From the NCBI GenBank assembly GCA_030611815.1, contig JAUWPC010000084.1:1-11254 (forward strand): 11,254 nt of DNA, written 5' to 3'. A model generated the notes under the pieces. The model ran no database searches. It was not told the origin of the DNA and saw only the letters and a program-made list of their open reading frames with translations. The DNA is from Desulfobacteraceae bacterium (GTDB lineage Bacteria > Desulfobacterota > DSM-4660 > Desulfatiglandales > Desulfatiglandaceae). Below, piece after piece: positions 1 through 7,237 of this stretch. Position 1 is the stretch's first letter. Every line of letters starts with the position of its first letter. Made by a program: the position numbers and the translations under genes.

Positions 1-834
1 CTCGTGCATCCGGGCAAGTATGTCACTCAACTCATTATCATTGGCCACCCACTTTTCTGCTGCTGATATATATTCATCGGTCGTCTTGCGGGTTTCCGCC
101 ATCAAGGCCTCATGTTCAAAGACGTAGGCGACTTTGGCTATCTCATCGTAGAGCTTGTTTAGATTGGCAATATGTTCTTTCAGCCCGTCAAAATATTTCT
201 GCTTCTTGTATAAGATGTAATTTTTCTCCTGCCTCCTCGCTTGAAGGGCTTCTGTTTCAATCTGATTGCAGAGGTGGAATCCCTCCATATATTTGCTTTG
301 GTCAATACCACTGGCAACAGCCTTTTCAAATAATCTCTTGTGGGCGAGGGTATGGGTATGGGAAAGATCATTCATCTTTCTCCCTAACATTCTCATCTTC
401 TGTTCTAAAAGCTTATTCTCTTCTAACAGGGCCACCCCGCGATTATAGTATCCCTGGTATTCCTCAACGGCCCGGCGAACATCTCCGGATTTCCGGAGGA
501 GCGCCTGATCGTCATATCTGGCCGCCACCTGGTCCATCCTGTCCAGGTTGGCATATATCTCCCGGATATCCTGCATGGCCTGTTCGTGTATCTCTTTCTT
601 TTGGAGCAGGAGATAGTTCTTCTCATCCAAGATAGTCCGCAGGATATATCTATCTACCCCTGTGGAATACCTGACGGTCGGGGAGTTTTGTTCCGTTATC
701 TGGCGCAGGACCCCGGTTACATCCCTCAAACTGTAAAACAGAACTCCCCCCATGAGGGCCGCCAGCACCAGGAGCAGCATAAACCCCGAAAGTATCTTGG
801 TGAAGATTGTCCTGTTTTTAAAATTGATATTCAT
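1..834 (-). CDS. Chemoreceptor-type sensor with HBM-like ligand-binding domain, N-terminal part (C-terminus outside window)
   Basis: An open frame of 278 codons without a stop runs from the ATG at 834 to the left edge, so the gene is cut by the window. The start is preceded by GGAGG with a 5-base gap (AGTTACGGAGGAACAA-ATG on the minus strand). Residues about 13-35 form one hydrophobic segment (FTKILSGFMLLLVLAALMGG), a transmembrane anchor or uncleaved signal. The rest is a polar, helical, probably periplasmic domain. Two related motifs, DEKNYLL near residue 70 and RQEKNYILYKKQKYF near 201, recall the two modules of the helical bimodular (HBM) sensor domain found in methyl-accepting chemotaxis proteins and some kinases. 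The second membrane helix, HAMP and signalling domains would lie outside the window, so whether this is a chemoreceptor, histidine kinase or cyclase cannot be seen. Known HBM receptors bind organic acids. The gene is divergent from the transporter operon, which fits sensing of a similar substrate (inference). Confidence 0.8.
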   Translation of the reverse strand, partial: MNINFKNRTIFTKILSGFMLLLVLAALMGGVLFYSLRDVTGVLRQITEQNSPTVRYSTGVDRYILRTILDEKNYLLLQKKEIHEQAMQDIREIYANLDRMDQVAARYDDQALLRKSGDVRRAVEEYQGYYNRGVALLEENKLLEQKMRMLGRKMNDLSHTHTLAHKRLFEKAVASGIDQSKYMEGFHLCNQIETEALQARRQEKNYILYKKQKYFDGLKEHIANLNKLYDEIAKVAYVFEHEALMAETRKTTDEYISAAEKWVANDNELSDILARMHE

Positions 835-858
835 TTGTTCCTCCGTAACTTGAAATTT

Positions 859-900
859 GAAACGTGAAACGTGAAACGTGAAGAGTGAAGAGGTGAAACT
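859..900. repeat. Heptanucleotide tandem repeat (GAAACGT)n
   Basis: Three perfect copies of GAAACGT occupy 859-879. They are followed by the degenerate units GAAGAGT (880-886), GAAGAGGT (887-894) and GAAACT (895-900). The tract lies directly upstream of the minus-strand sensor's ribosome binding site, so it falls in or near that gene's leader or promoter. Its function is unknown. Slippage at such repeats could change spacing upstream of the sensor, but that is speculation. Confidence 0.75.
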
Positions 901-914
901 GGAAATTTGATGGT

Positions 915-1089
915 CTCGTAAAAAGTCGACATTTTTTCATTTTCTGTCATTCCCGTGAAGCTTGTCCTCGACCTGATCGGGGAACGGGAATCCAGGAAAA
1001 TCAACTGCTTATGGATTCCCGCGTTCGCGGGAATGACGTTATAGGATCGCGGGAATGACGACAACGGGTGCTTTCCGACTTTTTACGAG
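915..1089. mobile_element. Miniature inverted-repeat element (MITE-like), about 175 bp
   Basis: The ends are a perfect 14-bp inverted repeat: CTCGTAAAAAGTCG at 915-928 and CGACTTTTTACGAG at 1076-1089. An imperfect extension (TGA-N4 outside each end) widens it to 908-928 and 1076-1096. The interior holds two hairpins built on the same word: ATTCCCGT/ACGGGAAT (949-956 with 984-991) and ATTCCCGCG/CGCGGGAAT (1015-1023 with 1026-1034, loop TT). A 13-bp direct repeat, CGCGGGAATGACG, occurs at 1026-1038 and 1048-1060. There is no transposase frame. The pattern matches the short TCATTCCCG/CGGGAATGA palindromic elements I recall as scattered in many copies through Desulfobacterota-type genomes. No clear target-site duplication is visible. 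The element separates the sensor from the transporter operon. Confidence 0.7.
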
Positions 1090-1151
1090 TTTGTCATACG
1101 CATAATTACTTGCCAGACAATCAGAAAAAGCCCTACTAATCCACGTAAAGT

Positions 1152-1211
1152 AACGGCCATTTGATCAACCTTGAAAAACCAGACCGGGGAGGTTCGGGTC
1201 AGATGGCCGTT
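1152..1211 (+). promoter_or_regulatory. Long hairpin in the leader of the transporter operon
   Basis: The arm at 1152-1166 (AACGGCCATTTGATC) pairs with 1197-1211 (GGTCAGATGGCCGTT). The outer nine base pairs are perfect, and the next six include two G-U pairs. An inner helix AACCT (1167-1171) with AGGTT (1190-1194) stacks on it, leaving a CG bulge at 1195-1196 and an 18-base apical loop. The structure ends nine bases before the GGAGG at 1220-1224. No run of T follows it, so it does not look like a standard intrinsic terminator. It could be an RNA leader element controlling translation of the operon, or part of it could be a DNA operator (ACGGCCAT/ATGGCCGT). No clear sigma-70 promoter could be assigned in 1090-1151: TTGCCA at 1110 and ACTAAT at 1135 are weak and too widely spaced. 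Confidence 0.5.
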
Positions 1212-1237
1212 TAATTAATGGAGGAAACGAGGTCGCC

Positions 1238-1774
1238 ATGTTAAACGCAATTCTCGGAGGAATCGACAAGCTCAACGAGTGGGTGGGGAAAATTCTATCG
1301 TTTGGGGTCTTGTTCATGTTTGTAATGGTTTTGATTGAGGTAATACGGAGGTACTTCTTTAACTCTCCTACCGTTTGGGGTAATGAGCTGACTCAAATGA
1401 TCTTTGGGGTCTATGTTGTGCTCTGCGGTGGTTATATCCTCGGGTTCGGAGGGCATGTAAACGTGGATATTTTGTATTCCCGGTTTTCAATCAGGGGCAA
1501 GGCCATAGCAGATATTATCACTTTTTTTCTCTTCCTGGGTTTTTGCAGTATGTTGTTGATCTACGGAGGCTCATTGGCCTGGGAATCACTATCCACATTC
1601 GAGCATTCGGAATCGGCATGGAATCCCCCCATATACCCGGTGAAACTCATGATCCCTCTTGGGGCCTTCCTGCTCTTGCTGCAGGGAATTGTCAAATTGA
1701 TACGTGACATCTCGGCTTTGATTTCAGGCAAACAAGTAACGGCCGGTGAAACCACAGAAAGGGAAACAGTATGA
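1238..1774 (+). CDS. TRAP transporter small membrane subunit (DctQ family)
   Basis: This is the small integral membrane subunit of a tripartite ATP-independent periplasmic (TRAP) transporter, which supports sodium-driven uptake of organic acids together with the large DctM subunit and a periplasmic binding protein. The 178-residue length is normal. Four hydrophobic segments are visible at about residues 17-38, 50-70, 88-110 and 134-155, as expected for DctQ. The loop after helix 1 carries the familiar pattern of aromatic and charged residues (RRYFFNSPTVWGNELTQ). The ATG at 1238 has GAGG at 1229-1232 (5-base gap), and a stronger GGAGG lies at 1220-1224. The stop overlaps the next start by four bases (ATGA), indicating translational coupling. 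It is the first gene of the plus-strand operon. The transported compound cannot be read from this subunit; context suggests a 2-hydroxycarboxylate. Confidence 0.9.
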   Translation: MLNAILGGIDKLNEWVGKILSFGVLFMFVMVLIEVIRRYFFNSPTVWGNELTQMIFGVYVVLCGGYILGFGGHVNVDILYSRFSIRGKAIADIITFFLFLGFCSMLLIYGGSLAWESLSTFEHSESAWNPPIYPVKLMIPLGAFLLLLQGIVKLIRDISALISGKQVTAGETTERETV

Positions 1775-3084
1775 GCATTGAACTCCTGACAGTCCTCTTT
1801 TTCTTATCTCTTTTGGTCTTCCTCCTGCTCGGTCTTCCTCTCTCCTTTGTTCTTGGTGGGGTGTCGATAGTTTTCATTTACTTTACCTGGGGGCCTGAGG
1901 CCTTCTACATGGTCGCTGCCCAAACCTGGGGAACCATGAATAAATTTACCCTGGTTGCGATACCTCTGTTTATATTCATGGCTATGATTTTGGAGAGATC
2001 AGGGGTGGCCAATGACCTCTATGAAATGATGTATCTCTGGTTTGGAGGGTTACGGGGGGGGCTGGCCATTGGTACCGTAGTGATATGCGCCATCTTTTCG
2101 GCCATGTGTGGGATCAGCGGAGCGGCTGTTGTGAGCATGGGAACCATTGCTCTTCCCTCCATGCTGAAAAGAAATTATGACAAACGAATGGCTGTAGGGT
2201 GCATTAATTCAGGAGGGGGTTGGGGAATCCTCATTCCCCCCAGTGTGATTATGATCCTTTACGCACTCATTTCAGGAGAATCCGTTGGAAGGCTTTTTGC
2301 GGGTGGAGTCTTCCCCGGCCTCATGCTCCTGATTCTTGTTTCCAGCTACATTGGAATCAGATGTTTTCTTCAGCCGCATTTAGGCCCAGCCCTTCCCGCT
2401 GAAGAGCGGGGGGACTGGAAGAGAAAGCTAACGGCGCTCAGGGCGGTTCTCTTGCCCATTATTATCGTTATTTTAGTCCTGGGGTCTATCATATTCGGCA
2501 TCACGACACCTACAGAGTCCGCCGCTATGGGGGTCCTGGGTGCCCTTATCTCGGCACTGGTATATCGGCAGTTGACGTGGAAGGTCATGATGGAAGCAAA
2601 CGTCCGTACATTAAAGCTAACCGGGATGATTATGTGGATCCTCTTCGGTGCTTACTGCTTTAGTGCCGCCTATCATGGGATGGGTGCCCCCCAATTAATT
2701 GAGGATATAATGGGACATATACCGGGTGGTCCCTGGGGAACCATCATTTTCATACAGATCGTCATATTTCTTTTGGCCATGGTGCTGGACCCGGCCGGAA
2801 TTATGATGATTACGGTTCCCATATTTTTGCCCTTTGTCATAGCCCATGGTTTTGACCCCATATGGTTCGGGATCTTGTTTATAATCAACATGGAAATCGG
2901 GTACATGACACCACCATTCGGGTTTAACTTGTTTTACATGAAAGGAATTGTGCCACCATCGATAACTATGGGAGATATCTACCGATCAGTCATCCCCTTC
3001 ACCATTGTTGAATCAATAGGACTGGCCTTAGTGATGATCTTCCCCGAGATTGCAACCTGGTTGCCGAATGCTGTTTTCGGGTAG
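1771..3084 (+). CDS. TRAP transporter large membrane subunit (DctM family)
   Basis: This is the large, channel-forming membrane subunit of the TRAP transporter. The protein has 437 residues, typical of DctM, and hydrophobic helices along its whole length. Family landmarks include AIPLFIFMAMILERSG (63-78), the glycine- and serine-rich stretch IFSAMCGISGAAVVSMG (108-124), GWGILIPPSVIMI (150-162), ITTPTESAAMG (244-254) and a late DPAGIMMITVPIFLP segment. The start overlaps the DctQ stop (ATGA), so the two are made as a pair. It ends in TAG, a point relevant to the TAG in the LarA-like gene. No DctP-type binding protein precedes or follows in the window, although many TRAP operons carry P, Q and M together. 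The binding protein must be encoded elsewhere or downstream. Confidence 0.93.
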   Translation: MSIELLTVLFFLSLLVFLLLGLPLSFVLGGVSIVFIYFTWGPEAFYMVAAQTWGTMNKFTLVAIPLFIFMAMILERSGVANDLYEMMYLWFGGLRGGLAIGTVVICAIFSAMCGISGAAVVSMGTIALPSMLKRNYDKRMAVGCINSGGGWGILIPPSVIMILYALISGESVGRLFAGGVFPGLMLLILVSSYIGIRCFLQPHLGPALPAEERGDWKRKLTALRAVLLPIIIVILVLGSIIFGITTPTESAAMGVLGALISALVYRQLTWKVMMEANVRTLKLTGMIMWILFGAYCFSAAYHGMGAPQLIEDIMGHIPGGPWGTIIFIQIVIFLLAMVLDPAGIMMITVPIFLPFVIAHGFDPIWFGILFIINMEIGYMTPPFGFNLFYMKGIVPPSITMGDIYRSVIPFTIVESIGLALVMIFPEIATWLPNAVFG

Positions 3085-3116
3085 CTTGTGAGAGTAGCAT
3101 GAAGAGGAGGTAAACG

Positions 3117-4142
3117 ATGAGTTTTAAGGTCGTTCATACGTATGCTTTGCCTGATGTAGATCATGGAGAAGATCTGATTAAATCCCTCGATGCCACTTTG
3201 ATCAAGGGGATATGGCCGAATGAGGCTGACATTATCAGCAACACCAGGGGCGCCGATGCGGTAATCGGTGTTGGCTCCAGACAACCGTTCAATCGGTCGG
3301 TACTCCAAACCTTAGTAGACTGTCGCATCATTGCGGGAATTGCCATAGGGCATGAAGCGGTTGACTTAGCCGCTGCCACCGATTTTGGGATTGCTGTCAC
3401 TAATGTACCTGATTATTGCCTGGACGAGGTCTCAGGTTTAGTAATAGGGCTTATGCTTTCCCTCGGCCATAAGATTCCCCAGATCGATAAAGCCGTCAGG
3501 GAGAGACAAATCAATTTTACCGGCGATCAAAAGACCAGAAAAGAGATAGGATATCCGATGTTCCGTATGCGTGACCAGACCCTTGGCATCGTAGGGCTGG
3601 GAAAAATTGGCACAGCCACGGCAATAAAGGCCCGGGGGCTGGGAATGAGGGTTATCGCTTATGATCCCTATGTCTTTCACGGGGTCATGAAAAGCCGTGG
3701 AGTAGATCCGGTAGATTTTGACACATTACTCCGTGAATCCGACTTTATCAGCCTGCATACACCCCTGACCCCTGAGACCCACAGCATGTTTGGCGATGAA
3801 GAGTTTAAGCGGATGAAACCCGCCTGCTATTTTATCAATACCGCAAGAGGAAGATGCGTGGATGAACCATATCTCATAAGGGCCTTGGAAGAGGGATCCA
3901 TCGCTGGTGCAGGAATTGATGTAACGTTTGAGGAGCCCATAGCAGCGGACAACCCGCTTCTCAAGATGGCCAACGTTATACTCACCGGGCACAGCGCCTT
4001 CTACTCCACGAGCTCTAACGAAGAGCTCTATTACAAGCCGATGACGCAGGTGGTCATGGCCCTGAATGGGGAGTGGCCTCTTTATGGCCTAAACCCGGAG
4101 GCAAAGGAAAAGTGGCTGAAAAGATGGGGCAAGGAGGCGTGA
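3117..4142 (+). CDS. D-2-hydroxyacid dehydrogenase, NAD-dependent, CtBP-like
   Basis: The predicted role is reversible oxidation of a D-2-hydroxyacid to the 2-oxoacid with NAD(H) in the cytoplasm. The 341-residue protein has the family layout of a split catalytic domain around a nucleotide-binding domain. The Rossmann motif is GLGKIG (160-165), followed by D183 in AYDPY, the acidic residue that usually favours NAD over NADP. The catalytic residues of the family are present: R244 in NTARGR, E273 in DVTFEEP and H292 in TGHSAFYS. The HSAFYS ending resembles the CtBP-like branch rather than classical phosphoglycerate dehydrogenase, and no ACT domain is present. AGGAGG at 3105-3110 sits six bases before the ATG. 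It lies 32 bases after the transporter. Between a carboxylate importer and a 2-oxoacid oxidoreductase, it most likely feeds 2-oxoacid to the latter (inference). The exact substrate, and an alternative glyoxylate or hydroxypyruvate reductase role, remain open. Confidence 0.88.
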   Translation: MSFKVVHTYALPDVDHGEDLIKSLDATLIKGIWPNEADIISNTRGADAVIGVGSRQPFNRSVLQTLVDCRIIAGIAIGHEAVDLAAATDFGIAVTNVPDYCLDEVSGLVIGLMLSLGHKIPQIDKAVRERQINFTGDQKTRKEIGYPMFRMRDQTLGIVGLGKIGTATAIKARGLGMRVIAYDPYVFHGVMKSRGVDPVDFDTLLRESDFISLHTPLTPETHSMFGDEEFKRMKPACYFINTARGRCVDEPYLIRALEEGSIAGAGIDVTFEEPIAADNPLLKMANVILTGHSAFYSTSSNEELYYKPMTQVVMALNGEWPLYGLNPEAKEKWLKRWGKEA

Positions 4143-4194
4143 GGAACGTCTTGCAGTGGTTGAGACAGCAACAGATCGTAAACTGGAGGGCACA

Positions 4195-5313
4195 GTGAAG
4201 ACAGGAGACAGGAATCAGTTCAGAGGTCAAAAGGGGCTTCAGGACTTGGTTTTGGATGCAAATCTTTGTACCGGATGCGGGGCCTGCATTGGTCTATGCC
4301 CTTATTTCAGATCTTACAGGGGTAAGACCGTGGCGTTATTCCCCTGCACACTCATGACAGGGAGGTGTTTTGATTTCTGTCCCAAGGTTGAGGTAGATCT
4401 GGATAACCTGTCAGAGAAATTCTTTGGAAGATCGTATGACGGGAATCCCTTAGGATCATATCAAACGGTCATGATATCCAGGGCCGACGAGAAAGTCGGT
4501 AGTGCCGCGTTTCAGGCAGGAGGAACCGTATCTGCTATCATCTATTTTGCCCTGAAGAAAGGTTACCTCGACGGAGCCGTCCTGACAGATCGTGATGGCC
4601 TTCTCCCGATACCCCGTTTTGTTACAAACCCCGAGGATGTCTTTACGTGTGTATCGTCCAAATATAGTGCAGCACCCACACTCTCTGCCCTGAATCAGGG
4701 AATAAGAGATGGATTTACGCAAATAGGAGTTGTAGCCACCCCCTGCCAGGTTCTCTCTACGGCACTCATGAGGTCTAATCCGTTGGATGACAAGGCCTTC
4801 GTTGACCCTACCGGTCTTATAATCGGTTTGTTTTGCACATGGGCCTTAGATTTCAGACCCTTTGAGAAATTTGTCTCAGACCGAGTAGATATCAAAAATA
4901 TAACAAAGGTTGATATACCGCCACCCCCCTCTGATATGATGGAAATATATTTAAGGGGGGGTCAAAAGATTGAAATCCCCTTAGAGGAGATACGACCACT
5001 GGTCTTGGAGGGCTGCTCTTATTGCGCTGACATGACTGCTGAATTTTCCGACATATCAGTAGGTGTACTTGAAGGTCAGCCTGATATGAACACCCTCATA
5101 ATCAGGACAGAAAGAGGCCGAAAAATAGTCAATGAAGCCCAAAAAGAGGGTTATTTAGTCATCTCTGATATGCCTGCGAAAAACCTCGAACACCTTCAAT
5201 CGGCTGCGGGGAACAAGAAGAGGAGGGCAGTTATAAAGGCGAAACAGGAAGGAATTTTAAGCGCCAAAATCCTCGAAAAGATCACACGGAGGTCACATGT
5301 CATTTCTGACTGA
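4195..5313 (+). CDS. FrhB/FpoF-like iron-sulfur flavoprotein (coenzyme F420 hydrogenase/dehydrogenase beta-subunit family)
   Basis: The protein belongs to the FrhB family, whose members move electrons between iron-sulfur clusters and a flavin. I place the start at the GTG at 4195, with GGAGG at 4185-4189 five bases upstream (372 residues). An upstream in-frame GTG at 4156 (385 residues) with a weaker GAGGAA at 4141-4146 is possible. Numbered from 4156, a [4Fe-4S] motif lies at C38, C41, C44, C48 (CTGCGACIGLCP). A second cysteine group is C64, C71, C75 (FPC...GRCFDFCP). The FrhB part follows with SSKYSAAP (167-174), VVATPCQV (192-199), GLFC (224-227) and CSYCADMTAEFSDISVG (287-303). It overlaps the IOR alpha start by 17 bases. 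Many bacterial FrhB relatives are not F420 enzymes, so the acceptor is unknown; a ferredoxin-linked partner of IOR is my inference from the overlap. Confidence 0.85.
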   Translation: MKTGDRNQFRGQKGLQDLVLDANLCTGCGACIGLCPYFRSYRGKTVALFPCTLMTGRCFDFCPKVEVDLDNLSEKFFGRSYDGNPLGSYQTVMISRADEKVGSAAFQAGGTVSAIIYFALKKGYLDGAVLTDRDGLLPIPRFVTNPEDVFTCVSSKYSAAPTLSALNQGIRDGFTQIGVVATPCQVLSTALMRSNPLDDKAFVDPTGLIIGLFCTWALDFRPFEKFVSDRVDIKNITKVDIPPPPSDMMEIYLRGGQKIEIPLEEIRPLVLEGCSYCADMTAEFSDISVGVLEGQPDMNTLIIRTERGRKIVNEAQKEGYLVISDMPAKNLEHLQSAAGNKKRRAVIKAKQEGILSAKILEKITRRSHVISD

Positions 5314-7234
5314 TAATCGTGAAGGAATTCAGCATCTCCTTATGGGGAATGAGGCTATCGCCCGTGGTGCCTTAGAGGCCGGGGTGAATGTTGCCAGTGG
5401 ATATCCAGGCACTCCTTCTTCAGAAATCATTGAGACCCTTGCCAGGGTATCCGGGGAAAGAAATCTATATGTGGAATGGTCCACCAACGAAAAGGTGGCC
5501 TTAGAGGTTGCTGCGGCAGCGTCCTTTGCCAAACTCAGATCCCTGTGTGCCATGAAACAGGTTGGTATGAATGTGGCATCCGATTTTCTGTTGCATCTTG
5601 CTCTCTGCGGAACCAGAGGGGGTATGGTGGTGGTGACCTGTGATGACCCAGGGGCCTTATCCAGTAGCAACGAGGGGGAATCACGCCATTTTGCCCGGAT
5701 GTTTGAGATCCCTCTCTTAGAACCGGGAGATTTCCAGGAGGCCAAAAATATGGCCAAGTGGGCTTTTGAACTCTCGGAAGAGATCAGGAACGTGGTCATA
5801 GTTCGAAGCGTTACCCGTGTGTCCCATGCCAGTGGGAATGTCAAACTTGGTAGACTTTCCCAAACACAGAGGCATGCCGAGTTTAAGTATGACGACGACG
5901 CCCTCGAAACATATGAAGGCCCTGCGGAGAGCACGCCCGTAGGCCATAAACATACCCTGCAGCAGGAAAAGATAAAAAAAGTCGCCGAGATCTTTGAAGA
6001 GAGCCCTTTTAATACCTATCATGGGCCGGAAAAACCAGAGCTGCTGATTATCACAAGTAGTGTCTGTAACCTTTACACTAAGGAGGCCATCAATCTATTA
6101 GGTGTGGAAGAGAGGGTGGGGCTTCTGAAGTTGGGCACCACCTGGCCCTTGCCGCCAAAGCTCCTCAAGAGATATCTATCCACAACTGATAAAATCATGA
6201 TCGTGGAAGAGGTCCTGCCATTCTTAGAAGAAAACATAAAGATTCTCGCCGCCGAACAGGCTAAAGAGATCGGGGCCAAGACATTTTATGGCAAGAATGA
6301 CGGCAGCATTCCCAGCGTAGGAGAGCTGAACCCTGATCTTGTTGTATTGGCTCTGAGCAAGATTCTGAGCACCGGTTATATGGCCATGCCTTCGGAGTAT
6401 AAAAAGAGGTTTCAGGATTCGAGTTTTGTCGTAGTCCCTGATAGAGGAAGGACATTCTGTCCAGGCTGTCCTCACAGGGCATCCTTCTGGAGTATTCATA
6501 ATGCCCTTCAAATGGATAACCGTAAAGGTTTTGTCTGTGGTGATATTGGCTGCTATGCCATGGGACGTCTCTCCTGTGGTTTCAACACCACCAAGACCTT
6601 ACATGCTATGGGATCAGGGACAGGGCTCGCCAGCGGTTTTGGAAAACTTGCCAAGTTCGGCATGGACCAGCCCGTGTTGGCCGTTTGTGGAGATTCTACC
6701 TTTTTCCATGCTGTCATGCCGGCCCTCGTGAATGCGGTGCATCATAATTCGAACATTACCCTTGTCGTCTTGGATAACAGCGGTACAGCCATGACAGGAT
6801 TCCAGCCCCACCCTGGACTGACGGTTAATGCCATGGGAGAGGAGGCGCCAGCCATTGATATCGCAAAGGTATGCGAGGCTATGGGGGCCGTGGTGGAGAT
6901 CAGAGACCCGTTCGATTTAGAAGGAACCCGGAACACACTCAATCGACTCATTGAGAAAGAAGAAGGCGTCAAGGTGTTCATCCTGAGACAGGGTTGCGCC
7001 TTGAGCCCGGAAAAGAGACACGCGAAAGAATACGACATGCGTATTGATGAAGCGTTGTGCCTTGGTGAGGACTGCGGCTGCAATCGTTTGTGCACGCGCA
7101 TATTCCAGTGCCCGGGTCTTATCTGGGATAGAGAAAAAAACAGGGCGATGATTGATGAAGTTCTCTGTGTTGGCTGTGGCGTATGCTCCTCAATTTGTCC
7201 TGCAGAAGCGATCAAGAAGGAGGAGGTAGCATAG
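5297..7234 (+). CDS. iorA: Indolepyruvate:ferredoxin oxidoreductase-type alpha subunit (thiamine diphosphate enzyme)
   Basis: This is the catalytic subunit of a 2-oxoacid:ferredoxin oxidoreductase that oxidatively decarboxylates a 2-oxoacid, in the named family aryl pyruvates, to acyl-CoA and CO2 while reducing ferredoxin. Its 645 residues give a normal length. The N-terminal pyrimidine-binding domain carries ASGYPGTPSSEI (33-44) and the conserved glutamate in WSTNEKVALE (61-70). The CPGCPHR motif is at 389-395. The diphosphate-binding region runs from GDSTFFH (465-471) to DNSGTAMTGFQPHPG (493-507). The C-terminus holds a ferredoxin-like part: a first cysteine group C588, C593, C595, C599, C605 with non-canonical spacing, and a canonical CVGCGVCSSICP (C624, C627, C630, C634). 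GGAGG at 5288-5292 precedes the ATG by four bases. The beta subunit follows after three bases. It stops at TAG. Whether the substrate is aromatic or aliphatic cannot be told. Confidence 0.92.
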   Translation: MSFLTDNREGIQHLLMGNEAIARGALEAGVNVASGYPGTPSSEIIETLARVSGERNLYVEWSTNEKVALEVAAAASFAKLRSLCAMKQVGMNVASDFLLHLALCGTRGGMVVVTCDDPGALSSSNEGESRHFARMFEIPLLEPGDFQEAKNMAKWAFELSEEIRNVVIVRSVTRVSHASGNVKLGRLSQTQRHAEFKYDDDALETYEGPAESTPVGHKHTLQQEKIKKVAEIFEESPFNTYHGPEKPELLIITSSVCNLYTKEAINLLGVEERVGLLKLGTTWPLPPKLLKRYLSTTDKIMIVEEVLPFLEENIKILAAEQAKEIGAKTFYGKNDGSIPSVGELNPDLVVLALSKILSTGYMAMPSEYKKRFQDSSFVVVPDRGRTFCPGCPHRASFWSIHNALQMDNRKGFVCGDIGCYAMGRLSCGFNTTKTLHAMGSGTGLASGFGKLAKFGMDQPVLAVCGDSTFFHAVMPALVNAVHHNSNITLVVLDNSGTAMTGFQPHPGLTVNAMGEEAPAIDIAKVCEAMGAVVEIRDPFDLEGTRNTLNRLIEKEEGVKVFILRQGCALSPEKRHAKEYDMRIDEALCLGEDCGCNRLCTRIFQCPGLIWDREKNRAMIDEVLCVGCGVCSSICPAEAIKKEEVA

Positions 7235-7237
7235 CAC

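Noticed and set aside
180..626. Short minus- and plus-strand frames at 180-371, 266-448 and 423-626
   Set aside because: They are other-frame readings of the sensor gene, whose true frame spans 1-834 on the minus strand and has a good start, membrane segment and domain motifs.
859..900. CRISPR array
   Set aside because: The units are only seven bases with no spacers, and there are no cas genes; it is a simple tandem repeat.
831..1064. 77-codon minus-strand frame (reads VIPANAGIH...)
   Set aside because: It is a translation of the inverted-repeat element and the heptamer tract. The text follows the TCATTCCCG palindromes and is a common false gene in such elements.
1152..1211. Intrinsic transcription terminator
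   Set aside because: The stem is long and strong, but the bases after it are TTAATTAATGG, without a U-rich tail, and it lies just before a start codon with no gene upstream on the plus strand.
5329..5934. 201-codon minus-strand frame opposite IOR alpha
   Set aside because: It is antisense to a strongly supported thiamine-enzyme domain, has no recognisable motif, and is a shadow of the plus-strand coding pattern.
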